Assembly (NCBI RefSeq): GCF_000417875.1
Contig: NW_006920886.1
Coordinates: forward strand, 294,120-358,119
Source of the DNA: Pseudozyma flocculosa PF-1
Taxonomy: Eukaryota > Basidiomycota > Ustilaginomycetes > Ustilaginales > Ustilaginaceae
Direction: 5' to 3'
DNA: 64,000 nt
Notes under the pieces: model-generated
The model's database searches: none
The model's input: only the letters and a program-made list of their open reading frames with translations
What the model was told of the DNA's origin: nothing
Shown here: positions 53,126-63,862 of the stretch, piece by piece
How positions within the stretch are numbered: position 1 is the first letter of the stretch
Layout: each line of letters starts with the position of its first letter
Program-made: the position numbers and the translations under genes

Positions 53126-55100
53126 ATGTCGCCATCATCCTCGCCCAACGGCGACGCCACCGCGGCCTTGCACCGGCGCTCCGAGTACCTCACTGGCATC
53201 CTGCTCCTCCTCGTCGTCGTCATCCTCTGGACCGCCTCCAACTTCCTCACCAACACGGTCCTCACCTCGGGCTACGACAAGCCCTTCTTTGTCACCTACG
53301 CCAACACCTCCAGCTTCGCACTCTACCTCGTCCCCTTTTTTCTTTCCACCCGCCTGAGGGCAAAGGTGTTTGGCGGGGCCAGGACGGATCGACTGGGGGC
53401 GCTCAGGCTCGATGCAGTGGGCGAGGCCGACAGCGAATCGGCGAGCGAAGGGTGGCTCAAGAAGCTCGGGTTCGATCTGCCCCCTTCCCCGTCCGGCCCC
53501 GGTCGGGACGAAGGCGAGAGTGAGGCAGAGAGGGGCACCTACCGATCAGTGGCCAACGACGACCGTGCCGCCGCACCTCGATCCAGCAGTCCCTTGCTCT
53601 CCCGCCCCACGTCGACGTACAGCACCAGCGCACGCCGCATCTCCCTCACCAACGCGATCCGGCCCAATCTCGACCGACCACGCTCTCTGCGCGCTTCCAA
53701 CGCCTCGCTCGTCTCGCACTCGGCGCGGCCCTCGTCGATCGATGGGCGGCGCCCTCGCACAGAGATCCCGGTCTTTGCTGAGATTGGCGAGGGCGACCTG
53801 ACTGCAGCCGCCATCCCGCCAGACACGTTGCCGCCGCTCACGCTGCGCCAGACGGCGGTACTGGCGTGCCAATTCACCATGGTCTGGTTCGGCGCAAACT
53901 GGAGCATCAACGCCGGCCTTGGCCTCACCTCGGTCGCCAGCGGCACCACCATCGGCAGCGCCAGCGGCTTCTTTACGCTCGGCCTCGGCGCGCTGCTGGG
54001 CGTTGACAAGTTCACAGTGGGGCGCATCGGCGCTGTATCGATGTCGTTTATCGGCGTGATGCTCGTCACGGCGGCCGATGCCGGCAGCAGCATGAGCGGC
54101 GGCGGAGGTGCCGGCGGTCTGGTGTCCGCCTCTTCGTCGCTCGTCAAGCGGGCAGTGGATGGCAGCGGTGCCGCCGATGGTCCCATGGCCACGCTGACAG
54201 CAGCCGCTTCGCCCATCAACGCACCGCTGGGCGACATGCTCGCGCTGCTGTCGGCGTTCCTGTACAGCATCTACGTGATGCTGCTCAAGGTCAAGATCGG
54301 CAGCGAGGACCGCATCTCGATGCCCCTCATGTTTGGCATCGTGGGCGCCTTCAACATTGTCGCCCTCTGGCCCATTGGCGTGCTGCTCCACGTCACGGGG
54401 GTCGAGACGTTTGCACTGCCGCAGGACGCGCGCACCTGGGCTGGCGTCGTGGTCAACATGTCGATCACGCTCGTCTCCGACCTCGTCTACCTCATGGTGA
54501 GTCGCGACGATGGCGAGAGGAGGGGACATGGCAATCGTCGAGCTTGCCGGGCAAACCGAGCGGGCTCATGAAGTGCTCGAAGGATGACCGATTGACTGAC
54601 CGATGACCCTCCCCGTCACTCTGCCCCCCTTGATGAACGCGCAGGCCATGTTGAAATCCTCTCCGCTGGCATCGACGCTAGGGCTATCGCTTACCATCCC
54701 ACTGGCGGTAGCGGGCGACGTGTACCGAGGATCTCACTCGGGCGGGCGACAAGCCGCGCTGGGGAGCATCTTGGTGCTCGGCAGCTTTGTGGCCATCGGA
54801 ATCGCCGACAACATCGCGCTGCGCGACGAGGCGTCCCGCTACGTCTCGATCGGCGACGAAGACGAAGAAGACGACGATGAGACACTGTCACAGGCCACCA
54901 CTGACGAGGAGCAGGGGTCGGGAGGGAGACGGTGGAGTCGTAGCCAAGACGGCGAGCAGCAGGAGCAGGAGCACGAGGAAGGTGCGATGAGGTCGAATCG
55001 AGACGGCGCATCGTCACCGCGGCTCTCCCGCGAACACGCTGCCGTCCAGGGGATAGAAGGAGACGCAGCGCAGCCGAGAGGCAGGCGGACACAGAGATGA
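53126..55100 (+). CDS. SLC35F5-like drug/metabolite-superfamily transporter
   Basis: Two exons: 53,126-54,496 and 54,645-55,100 (148-bp intron, GTGAGT donor); 1,827 nt, 608 residues. About ten transmembrane segments: GILLLLVVVILWTASNFLTN near the start, TYANTSSFALYLVPFFL, then a Ser-rich cytosolic loop (about 80-225), followed by ACQFTMVWFGANWSINAGLG, TTIGSASGFFTLGLGALLG, RIGAVSMSFIGVMLVTAADA, LLSAFLYSIYVMLLKVKIG, FGIVGAFNIVALWPIGVLL and, across the intron, DLVYLMAMLKSSPLASTLGL. The FVTYANTSSF and SVASGTTIGSASGFFTL motifs are typical of the SLC35F5 group, which includes the yeast vacuolar/Golgi proteins Ymr018-type Thi74 and Yml018c. The substrate is unknown. The C-terminal ~100 residues are acidic and Gln/Glu-rich. 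Convergent with PMT2. Confidence 0.85.
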
Positions 55101-55488
55101 GTTCTTCCTCGCCGTGTCCGGCATGTGGAATAGAAGCAGCAGATGCTCGAATCGAGTCGAGTCGAGTCGAGTCGAGTTGATTTCAACGTTTGTCCCCGCG
55201 CGCACGAGAGAGGAGAGAGGAGAGAGGAGAGAGAGAGAGAGAGCGGATGTGGTGTGTGTGCCAAGGGTAAAGGGAGTGTGTTGGTGCCGGCCGGTGTCTG
55301 TCGACGATAGCTGAACAGTGGCAGGGAAGGGTGAGAGGGGTAGAGAGAGTGACAGGGAAAGGAGGGTCCTTCCGGATGATGGTACGCAATCGATAAGAGG
55401 AGAAAGGGCCGTAGCGATGCGATGACAGCCTCGAGGTCGGCACCAGGCTAATCTCGCGCTGCCGACAGTAGTGCCGTCGACGCCCGCT
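55101..55488. other. Convergent intergenic region with simple repeats
   Basis: 388 bp between the transporter and PMT2 stops. It contains a GAGTC microsatellite (about 55,148-55,178) and a GAGAG purine repeat (about 55,205-55,243). No gene is seen. Confidence 0.65.
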
Positions 55489-58482
55489 CTAGTAGATGTT
55501 CCAGCTCTTCCTCCACTTGAGCCCCTTGATCTTGTGGATATCGCCATCGAAGCCGTAGCTGTTGCCGCGGAACCACCAAAACACGCCGACGACGACGAGC
55601 GAGGCGGCGAGGAACGACGCGTTCTTGACGCCCTGGCTCAGCGGCTGCCTGCGCACGGCACGTCGCTTGACACCGCCACCGCCGGCGGCGACGGCGGCAT
55701 CTACGCTGGCGAAGCGGTACCAGGCGGTGGTATCGTTCCAGAGGAAGTGGTCGAGGAGGTGGGCGAGCATGAGCACCTGGAAGTAGAGGATAGGCAGGTG
55801 GTGGTGCAGATAGCACACGCGTCCGAGCGACAGCATGGGCGCATAGTGCAGGATCCAGCCGAAACCCGCCACCTTGCCGACGTAGACAAAGTGGTCAAAG
55901 TCGCGCGGGCTGAGGTCCTGGATGCGCCGCTGCTGGCGCATCAGGTACCACAGCAGCGTCACCACGAAAGCGCCGAGCGAGAGCGACGACGTCCACCAGA
56001 TGGCCGGGTTGCCGATGAGGTAGTACTTGGTGCTGTTGTCGGCCCACGAGTTCATGCGCAGGCCGTTCCAGAGGAAGGGCCAGTCGAACGGCTTCGACGC
56101 CAGGATGTCCTCCTTGTCGGCGTCGGGAACGAGCGCGTTGTTGGACGTCATCATGGCCACGTTGAGGTGGATAAAGTCGCGCAGGAAGGGCGAGCGGTAG
56201 AGCTGGTTGTTGCCCTCGGGCAGCTTCGTGTTCCAGTGGTTCTCGATGTTCCACCACGTGTGCTCGTCGCGCGGGTTGTTTTCCTTGTCGCACGACACCT
56301 CGACCTGCTTCCAGCCCCACTGCGGCAGGATGGCGTTGGCGGCGCGCATGTAGCAGCCGAGCTGCTGGTGGCGCAGCCGCATGCGCGTCGTCAGCGAGCG
56401 GATTGGATCGCCCTTGGCCACCTTGCCGTGGACCATGTCGTCGACCACTTCCACCACCCAGTGGTCCTTTTCGTCGCCCACGACGTCGTCGCCGTAGCCC
56501 GAGATCTCGTAGTTTTCCTTGGTCACGGGGGCCGCGATGGCGTGCGAGTGGATGTTGCGTCGGGTCATGTTGTGCACCAGGCGGATCGTGTCGCCCGCCT
56601 TGAGCATGCGCGGCGGCTGCGACGCCGCCTCAGTGTCGTTGGCCGCCGGCAGCTGGGGCTCGTTCCAGGGCGGCGTGATGACAAACTCGTTGTTCTCGTC
56701 CTTGTAATGGTAGCACGTCACCTGCTGCTGCTCGGAGCCCGTGGGGTAGGTCTGGATGTGCGAGTGGAGCAGGCCGCCGCCGTAGCCCATGTTTTTGAGC
56801 GTGATGCGGCTGCCAAACGCGGCCTCGGGCGGCGACTTTGCAAAGTCGTTGCCGCGCAGGTGCGACTGGAACAGGCTGCTCATCTGGGCGTCGCCGGGTC
56901 CGGATCCGCTGAGGATGAGGAAGTGGAGCTTGAACGAGGCCATGTAGACGCTGACCGGGATGACGATCAGGCAGAGGATACGCGCGCACCAATGGCGGGC
57001 GTAGGTGCGGGCGGGCATGCGGAGGTCGCCCAGCTTGTCCCAGAGGTCCTCGACGGTGAAGACGCCGACCAGGGCGGTGACAAAGAGGCCGACCCACTTG
57101 ACGCTCGACACGCAGCCAATCGAGAAGCCGGTAAAGGTGAGCCAGAACCACCACATGTGGCTAAAGGGGGCGTGGCGGTACTGGTTGAACATGACGAGGC
57201 CGTGGACGGTGGCAAAAGTGAAGCAGAGGAGCATCGAGTCGAGCAGGATGAAGCGCGAGATGACGAGCCAGCCATTGTCAAAGAGGACCATGAGGGCGAG
57301 GAGGTGGCGGGCGCGCCAGTTCCAGCCCAGACCGCCGCTGGTGAACCAGGCGAGGGGCACCATTGCCACGCCAAACAGGGCGAGGATGACGCGCATGCCG
57401 ACATAGTTGACGTCGGCCGGGTAGACCTCGCCGGACTTGAACTCGAACTGGCCGCGGTAGCCGCTCAGCAGGCCCGCGAGACCGACGAGCATCTTTCCGA
57501 GCGGGGGGTGAACGTCAAAGTAGAACTCCTGTTTGAGGTAGTGGGAGCCGAACTTGCCGAAATGGGCCTCGTCCCAGATGACGGTGTTGCTGCGCCCGAT
57601 GCCCCAGAGGCGGGTTACGAGCGCGAGCAGCGTGTAGACGAGGCCGACAAACTCCTCCTGCTCCATGAGCCATGCCAGCGTCTCGAGGTGCGAGGGCGCG
57701 GGCTTGTGGACGGGGATCATGTTGGCGTACTTGCTCGACTTTGGCGGCATGGCGGCGCCGCCGGCGCTGAAGCCGGCCTCTGCGGCCTTGTCGTAGGCGG
57801 CCAGGTTGGTGGTGGATCCGGTGCGGGAAGCGGCCGCCGACGAGGCGTTCGAATCCGAGCCATTGGCGCCGTACGGGTCGAATCCGCCCGCTGCGAACCG
57901 CCGGGTGGCTGACGCCGGGCTGCCGTTGGCTGCGGCCGCCCTGCTGTTGACGGCCGAGGACACGTCCATGTAGCCGAAATGGGAGGCTGGGGGCGAGTGG
58001 GTGGGTAGGATGGATTGGTTGTCGTCCTGGTCAATGTACCGCTTGCGCCAGGCAGGGGGTGCGTCTTGGTAGGGCGATGCCGTAGCCGCGGCGGCGTAGT
58101 CTTCGCTGCGGTCGAGCGGGTTGTTTGGCGCGGTCGAAGGGAGGGTGTCGGAGGTGAAGGCCGTGGCGCTGCTCTGACGAGAGTGGAGCTGGCTGCTGTA
58201 GGGCGGAGGTCCGCCGAAGCGTCGGAAAGCGGCCGGGTTGGTAAAGTTTGACGAGGTGGAAGAGGTGGGCGACGAAGTCGTGCTTGCGCTGGCCGCAACT
58301 TGGCCGTTCAAATCGACAGCGGCGAAGCCAGGGTGCTGGTGGTGCTGACGCTGCTGCTGTCGCTGCTGCTGTCCGCTGCGCAGACCAGGCGAGGAGATAG
58401 CGTCGTTGGAGGCTGAGGCGTTGGTGTTGGTGGTGGTGGTGGTAGACGGCGTGGGCGTGAAGGGTCTTGGTTGCGACTGCAT
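55489..58482 (-). CDS. PMT2: Dolichyl-phosphate-mannose protein O-mannosyltransferase (PMT2 subfamily)
   Basis: Intronless, 997 residues. The first ~250 residues are Ser/Ala-rich and variable. The catalytic membrane part starts with LVTRLWGIGRSNTVIWDEAH; the Asp-Glu of WDEAHFGKFGSHYLKQEFYF is the conserved acidic pair, followed by DVHPPLGKMLVGLAGLL. The luminal MIR region holds FQSHLRGNDFAKSPPEAAFG, RITLKNMGYGGGLLHSHIQT and QQQVTCYHYKDENNEFVI, wording specific to PMT2/PMT3-type enzymes rather than PMT1 or PMT4. Several C-terminal membrane helices follow, ending HKIKGLKWRKSWNIY. It transfers mannose from dolichyl-phosphate to Ser/Thr in the ER lumen, normally as a heterodimer with a PMT1-type partner that is not in this window. 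Cell-wall and secreted Ser/Thr-rich proteins are its usual substrates. Confidence 0.94.
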   Translation of the reverse strand: MQSQPRPFTPTPSTTTTTNTNASASNDAISSPGLRSGQQQRQQQRQHHQHPGFAAVDLNGQVAASASTTSSPTSSTSSNFTNPAAFRRFGGPPPYSSQLHSRQSSATAFTSDTLPSTAPNNPLDRSEDYAAAATASPYQDAPPAWRKRYIDQDDNQSILPTHSPPASHFGYMDVSSAVNSRAAAANGSPASATRRFAAGGFDPYGANGSDSNASSAAASRTGSTTNLAAYDKAAEAGFSAGGAAMPPKSSKYANMIPVHKPAPSHLETLAWLMEQEEFVGLVYTLLALVTRLWGIGRSNTVIWDEAHFGKFGSHYLKQEFYFDVHPPLGKMLVGLAGLLSGYRGQFEFKSGEVYPADVNYVGMRVILALFGVAMVPLAWFTSGGLGWNWRARHLLALMVLFDNGWLVISRFILLDSMLLCFTFATVHGLVMFNQYRHAPFSHMWWFWLTFTGFSIGCVSSVKWVGLFVTALVGVFTVEDLWDKLGDLRMPARTYARHWCARILCLIVIPVSVYMASFKLHFLILSGSGPGDAQMSSLFQSHLRGNDFAKSPPEAAFGSRITLKNMGYGGGLLHSHIQTYPTGSEQQQVTCYHYKDENNEFVITPPWNEPQLPAANDTEAASQPPRMLKAGDTIRLVHNMTRRNIHSHAIAAPVTKENYEISGYGDDVVGDEKDHWVVEVVDDMVHGKVAKGDPIRSLTTRMRLRHQQLGCYMRAANAILPQWGWKQVEVSCDKENNPRDEHTWWNIENHWNTKLPEGNNQLYRSPFLRDFIHLNVAMMTSNNALVPDADKEDILASKPFDWPFLWNGLRMNSWADNSTKYYLIGNPAIWWTSSLSLGAFVVTLLWYLMRQQRRIQDLSPRDFDHFVYVGKVAGFGWILHYAPMLSLGRVCYLHHHLPILYFQVLMLAHLLDHFLWNDTTAWYRFASVDAAVAAGGGGVKRRAVRRQPLSQGVKNASFLAASLVVVGVFWWFRGNSYGFDGDIHKIKGLKWRKSWNIY

Positions 58483-59567
58483 ACCTGCCGTTGCCGTCGG
58501 CGGGAGAAGCTTTGCTGTCGGCGATTCCGGGAGGTCGCCGTGTCACAGAGTCAGCTGCCTGCCAGTCTGCCTGTGTGGTTGTCTTGTCGGGCCAAAGCGC
58601 CTGCCGACGTGGCTTTCTTGATAGAACGCTTCGGAGCGGAGGTGGGTGGTGGGTGGTGGGTGGTGGGTTGTGCAGCGGCGCCGGTTTCGGAAGTGTGCCG
58701 ATCCGCCGAGCCTGTCAAGACCTTTGAAGACCGGACGAGATGGAGTAGTCGATCTGCTTGGGAGCGCTCCCTTGGCCTGATGAGCAGCGGTGGCGGGAGA
58801 AGACGAGGGAGATGGGTTGAACAGATATGGTTCGGGTGCAGGCCGAGGCAAGGCGATGGAGCGAGCGCAAGCTGGGTCAGTTCAGGTCGGGCCAGGTAGG
58901 TCAGAAGGCTTGGCTTGGGCCCTGCCTGACCCTGGCTCGCCTGGTGCCAGGCTGTTGGTTGCACCCTGCCGGTGGGCCTAGCCCTCTGCCGGTCCACACA
59001 GCCTTGCTTGCTTGCTTGGCTCTTGCTTGTGGGTTCTTGGTTCCCGCCTCGGCCACGGGCCACACCGAGGCGGGCACGGGCGCGACCCTCCTCCGCCCTG
59101 TCGCCCGGCCTGGAGAATCGCCCTTTCCTCGACGGCAGCCTGCCCGCGCACCATCCGTCCAGACGAGCCCGAGTGTAAAGGTAGTTAGTCTGAGGCTGCC
59201 AGCCAATACCGACGCCGAGCTGCTCTTCTCCTCGTTTCCGACCCCGTCGCAGGTACTGGAGGCGGCCTTGGCCTGCGGCGCGCGGCCCGAACAAGCATCC
59301 CTCTGGATCTGCTGGTGGTCTCCGCGATCCCGGGGGGCTTCCTCTGCCGTCACAGCGACGGGGACGCTCGGATCCGAAGCACGCCGCGTGGACCCGCCCG
59401 CCCGCGCTTCTCCACTTTTCCTAGAAGGTCGCTTGGCTGGCCTGCCAGCCGGCCAAGCTGGCTCGTTTGGCGCGCTGGCATCCGTCCACCTCCAACTCCA
59501 GTTCCGACATCTTCATCGGCCGCCCGGGACCACCTCGCACAACCGTCTCGCTGCATCACCACACACG
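58483..59567. promoter_or_regulatory. Divergent intergenic region PMT2 / GET2
   Basis: About 1.1 kb between divergent start codons. A GGTGGGT simple run (about 58,640-58,668) lies near the PMT2 side. The frame open from 58,827 into GET2 has a composition unlike the protein and is taken as leader. No other gene is seen. Confidence 0.5.
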
Positions 59568-60884
59568 ATGAGCGACACTTCCATCCCAGAGCCCACCTCA
59601 TCTGCGGCACCGGCAGCAGCGCCGGCTCCCTCGTCGGTCGACTCTGAGCCTGCCGCCGCCGCCGCTGCCGCCGCGACTGCCCCGGGAGAGTCTTCGACGG
59701 ATTCGACATCGGTCGACGCCGAGACGCTGGCGCGACAGAAGCGCGAAGCACGCAAGGCTCGTATCCTCTCCAAGGGCTCCGACCGCCTCGCGCGCATCAC
59801 CAACACAGGACGTGGGGAGGGTGCATCCGCCTACCTCGACGCATCGTCGCCTCTGGGTCCTTCGCGGCCTTCGAGCGCCGTCTCGTCCACCCCGGCGTCC
59901 CCCGCCCCAGGAGCGGCAACAGCAAGAGCGGGCGCAGCCGCACCCGGTGCGGACGAGGATCCGATGGAAGTCGACATCTCCACCCTCCCCACCATTTCTT
60001 CCGAACAGGTGAGGAGGGGCGAGGCCGCGTCCGGGAACCCTTTCCTCGACATGGGTGGCGCTGGTGGACCGAGCGGGAACCCGATGGAGGCTCTCATGGC
60101 CATGATGCAAGGCCAGGGCGCTGGAGGAGGTGGTCCTTTCGGCGCGGGTGGCCCGGGTATGGGCCCAGAGGGCGCACAGGGACCGCCAAACCTCGAAGGC
60201 CTGCCTCCCCAGCTGGCGGCCATGCTGCAGAACATGCCTGGCTTCGGCGGCGGCGCGGGCGGTGCCGGTGCCGGTCCCGGCGGCGACGCACAGGGCCCCC
60301 CGACGGCGCTGCGCGTCAAAACGTTGCCGGAACGTCTGTTTGACGTGCTGCAGGCAGGCCTGGTCGTGCTGCTGGCCATCTACTTTGCACGCTCGTCGCT
60401 CTTCAACGACGATCACTCGTCGTTTGCGTCGGACGTCGCGTCGGCCTCGACGCTGCACACGTCGGCCACGTCGGCCACATCGACGCTGCACCGCTGGGCA
60501 CGACTGGGCTACGAGCGGCCGCTCGAGTCAGAGTGGACCTTGACCAACCTCAGCCTCAGCCTCGGCGCCGGCGGGACGGCCTTCCCGCTCTTCTGGATCT
60601 TTATCACGCTCGAAATCGCGCTTCAGGCCATGCGCGTCGTCCTGTTTTCCTCAAAGACGCCGCCGCCGCCCTCGATGCTCGGCATGCTCGCCGGCCTGGT
60701 CCCCATCCCCAACTTTGCCCTCTACGTCCGCCTCGCCGCCAAGTACGTCGCCCTCATCAACGCCTTTGTCAACGACCTCGCCGTCGTCGTCTTCGTATTC
60801 GGCCTCGCGGTGCTATGGGCTGGCTGGAAGGTCGGCATCGACGCCGTCGGACCCGCCGCGGCCTTGGTCAGGGATGAATTGTAG
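59568..60884 (+). CDS. GET2: GET complex ER receptor subunit Get2 (CAML-like)
   Basis: Intronless, 438 residues from the ATG at 59,568. The frame is open further upstream, but only this start puts the conserved motif near the N-terminus. Residues about 50-80 (RQKREARKARILSKGSDRLA followed by RITNTG) match the basic Get3-docking motif of Get2. A Gly/Met-rich middle (MGGAGGPSGNPMEALMAMM, GPEGAQGPPNLEGLPPQLAA, MLQNMPGFGGG) follows. The C-terminus has three hydrophobic segments: VLQAGLVVLLAIYFARSSLF, AFPLFWIFITLEIALQAMRV and LAVVVFVFGLAVLWAGW. This is the fungal Get2 layout. With Get1 it receives tail-anchored proteins from Get3 and inserts them in the ER membrane. Sequence conservation in this family is low outside the basic motif. 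Confidence 0.75.
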   Translation: MSDTSIPEPTSSAAPAAAPAPSSVDSEPAAAAAAAATAPGESSTDSTSVDAETLARQKREARKARILSKGSDRLARITNTGRGEGASAYLDASSPLGPSRPSSAVSSTPASPAPGAATARAGAAAPGADEDPMEVDISTLPTISSEQVRRGEAASGNPFLDMGGAGGPSGNPMEALMAMMQGQGAGGGGPFGAGGPGMGPEGAQGPPNLEGLPPQLAAMLQNMPGFGGGAGGAGAGPGGDAQGPPTALRVKTLPERLFDVLQAGLVVLLAIYFARSSLFNDDHSSFASDVASASTLHTSATSATSTLHRWARLGYERPLESEWTLTNLSLSLGAGGTAFPLFWIFITLEIALQAMRVVLFSSKTPPPPSMLGMLAGLVPIPNFALYVRLAAKYVALINAFVNDLAVVVFVFGLAVLWAGWKVGIDAVGPAAALVRDEL

Positions 60885-61080
60885 CTTCGCACGCGCATGC
60901 ACGGCGGCGCGGCGCGGCGGCCATTGAAGCCGTATGCACGTGAATTCAAACGTTGGACGCCATCTGTGTCACGTGTGGATCTGAGGACCAGCGAGGACGG
61001 TCAAAGATGGTACGTGGGTATGGATTCACGGTCCCTATCGGTCCCCATCGGAGTGTGTCGACTCGTCGGACCGCTTTAGA

Positions 61081-63395
61081 TCACTCGATCCTGATCTTGA
61101 GCGCCTTCTCAACAGCCTGTCGGGTGGGCGCGAGTGCCTGCCCTCCATCACGTCGTAGAGGAGACAGGGACCGATCAGTAACCGCACGACAGACTCAGCT
61201 TCGTCGGCATGCAGCGGACGGGGAAAAGGAACTCACGGTAGCCACCTTTCTCGCCGCATCGACGCCATGCTCCTCCTCCGCCTCGAGCTGGACATTCTGC
61301 ATCTTGTCCAGCGACTTTTCCAGACTCGAGACCATCTTGCGCGCTCGCTCTAGCCTCTCCTCCTTTTCCCTCTCCCTAGCCGCATCTCCCGCTACACCTT
61401 CAGCATCGACGCCGGCGGCGGCCGAGGAGGAGGACGAGAGGTTGGAAGCCTGCACGTCTTTCCAGTTGGTCGCCTTGTTCTCTGCCGCGTCCCCCAGAGG
61501 TGCAGAGCTCGGAGAGAGGCATGACCATAGCTGTCGGAGGAACTCGGTCGTTGACGCCTGGATCGATGTTGTCGTCTTTTGCAGCGTCGCTGGTAACGTC
61601 TCTGCATTGAAGCAGGCGCGAAGCGGGCCAGGGGGGCGAGAGGGGACGGATCAGGTCAGCAAGCCACTCGTCGATACCGTCCGTCACTCCACGAGCGATT
61701 GGTCGACCCACTGAGATCGTTGACGCCCCTATCCGTGGTGCGGCTGCGGACGTTGCGCAGCATCACCTTCATCGCCACCTCGCTCTCGCCCTTGCGCGGC
61801 TTGTAGTCGCCCAACTGGGGCATCCATCCCTTGATGTCGGCATCGAACCGTTCGACGGTGGCGCGCACCTCTTCGATCGTGCGCGGGATGCTGCCGTCGT
61901 CCTCGTTGGCCCGTTTGCGCTTCCGTCCCACCCCTTCACCCGCCGCCTCGTCGGCTCCATTGGCCACCGACTGGTTGCGGTCCTGGCTCTGCGGATACCC
62001 GTCGAGCTCGCTCACGTTGAGCCGCACTCGCTCCGTCCGTTCGGACTCGTTGAGATCGTCGATTTCAATCTCGCGGTAGTAGCGAGCTTTGATCGCCTCG
62101 ACATTCTCTCTCGCGGTGGGGTCGTTGGCGTCGTACTCCTCGCCCACGCCACCGACGACGCGGCGGGCGCGACGCTCGGCCTCCTCCTGCTCGCCCAGGG
62201 CCGAGTCGAGCAGCGATTGGGAATGATCGTTGAAGCGGCGCATAAGCGGCAGCGTCCTGCGCTCGGCGCCGGCACGCATGGTCCAGTCCTTGGTGTTGCC
62301 CGTCTCCTGGTGGTCCTCTTCGGTCGCCGCCAGGTCGAGCAAGCGGTCGTGCGGGTTGCGCAGGCGGCGCGGCTCGAGCTGGTCGTCCTCGTCCTCGAGG
62401 TACTTGTCAAAGACGGGATCGTCCTGGACAATGTGCTCCGATGCAGCTGACCGCGCCGACGTGCGGAGGCGGTGGTACAGCTTGGACTGGAAGTAGCGCT
62501 GCCAGAAGGCACTCTGGTCGAGCTTGGATGGCACGTTCTCCTCGTACGCGCGCGCGACGACGGGGAACTGCTCAAAAATGTCGGCGATGAGCTCGTTGGA
62601 GACGTTGAGTTTGAGCTCGCCCGCCTCGTTGTGCGCGGGCTTGGGGTCTGCGAGGCGGGCGTTGCGGCCTCGGCGCTGCTCTAGCCTTGCGCGCTCTGCG
62701 CGGATGAGCGCCTGGCGCTGTGGATGAGACCAAAAATCCTCGTCTTTCATGGCGCCGCCGATAACGACGACGTCCATGTGAAGGTTGCGCAGGTTCTTGT
62801 CGGAACGGAGGACGCTGACGCGCAGCTTATTGTCTGTGAGGGGCATGAGCGGGTCTGAGGCCGTGTCGCTGCGCTTGGCGAAAGACTGTCCTGGTGAGCT
62901 CAAGCCGGAGCTGGAGGCGACGTCCGGAGTGGCGACTCGCCTGGCAGCCGGGGCGGGCGATGAGGGGACCGAAGGTGGACGCGAGCTGGCGAAGCCCGCA
63001 GTGAGCGGGGTCGAGGAGCCGCTGGCGCTGGCGCTGGCGGCTGGCTGCTGCTGTGCTGCCCTGTTGTTCATGATGGCGGTGGTGAGCTCGCTTTTGAAGG
63101 CTTCGCGGTTGTCGAGAGCGGTCTGCGGCTCTGCGTTGAAGATGAGGAGCACCTTTGACTTGCCTGCGACCTGGGCGCCGTTTGCCAAAGCGACCATGAG
63201 AGCGGTCTGCTCTGCGCCCTGCTTCGATGTCTGGAGGCCGGCGATGTCGACGTAGTTGATGGTGAAGGCGGCGACGCTCGAGGATGTGGTCGAGGGGGTC
63301 CAGGAGAGGGTGCCGTTTGCGTGCGCGGCTAAGGTGCCGGCCACCTGCTTGAATGCGACGGCCGCATGCAGGTGTGCAGTGGAAGAGGTGGCCAT
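61081..63395 (-). CDS. TFB1: TFIIH core subunit Tfb1 (p62)
   Basis: Three exons: 63,395-61,712; 61,601-61,237; 61,137-61,081; 2,106 nt, 701 residues; introns 110 bp (GTGGGT donor) and 99 bp. The start MATSSTAHLHAAVAFKQ opens the PH-like domain (AHANGTLSWTP, TINYVDIAGLQTSKQGAEQT, GKSKVLLIFNAEP); an in-frame ATG 36 codons upstream (63,503) is an alternative. Two BSD domains follow: DEDFWSHPQRQALIRAE and KLDQSAFWQRYFQSKLYHR. The C-terminal part reads QASTTEFLRQLWSCLSP and then a coiled-coil (ARKMVSSLEKSLDKMQN). The protein is a structural subunit of TFIIH, acting in Pol II initiation and nucleotide-excision repair; the PH domain binds acidic activators, TFIIE and repair factors. Convergent with GET2 (196 bp between stops). 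Confidence 0.9.
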
Positions 63396-63862
63396 GAGGG
63401 GAAATTTGGCGTCGAGGGAGTGGATTGCAGAAGATGTTGGCTGTGATGATGGAAGGAGGCTAGGGTGCGTGCGGGGAAGAGGCGAAGCCACAGGCCGGGG
63501 CAAGGGAGGGGTGGGCCATCAGGCCGGCTGGAAGCGGGCGCGGAAGTCACGAGTGAAGTTGCAAGTGGAGACGTCCGGATCCGCCCCAGTCGCAGCAACA
63601 GGCGCACGCTCATCAAGCTGTGCTGGCTGCGCACGAGCCGCCCTCGCTCCTCTTTGCCCGGGTCCCTTTCCTTCCCTCTCCCACCCCGGGACCACCATCG
63701 CATCGAGCCTTCTGAAGTCGGTCTTCGTCAACGCACCGGTCATCGTCAAGACACCTCACTCGACCATACCCGCAAGCGCAACAGCAATGGAAGGCTAGCC
63801 TGGAAAAGCAGCAGAACCGCAGTCTCATCCTCCCGCTCCGCCCCTCGACGCTGCCGGCCACG
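63396..63862. promoter_or_regulatory. Divergent intergenic region TFB1 / HID1
   Basis: 467 bp between divergent start codons, probably carrying both promoters. No clear motif and no other gene. Confidence 0.5.

Noticed and set aside
55471..57912. 813-codon plus-strand frame opposite PMT2
   Set aside because: Antisense shadow; the minus strand encodes the unmistakable PMT protein.
58827..59567. 247-codon extension of GET2
   Set aside because: Composition is unlike the protein, and the Get3-docking motif must be near the N-terminus.
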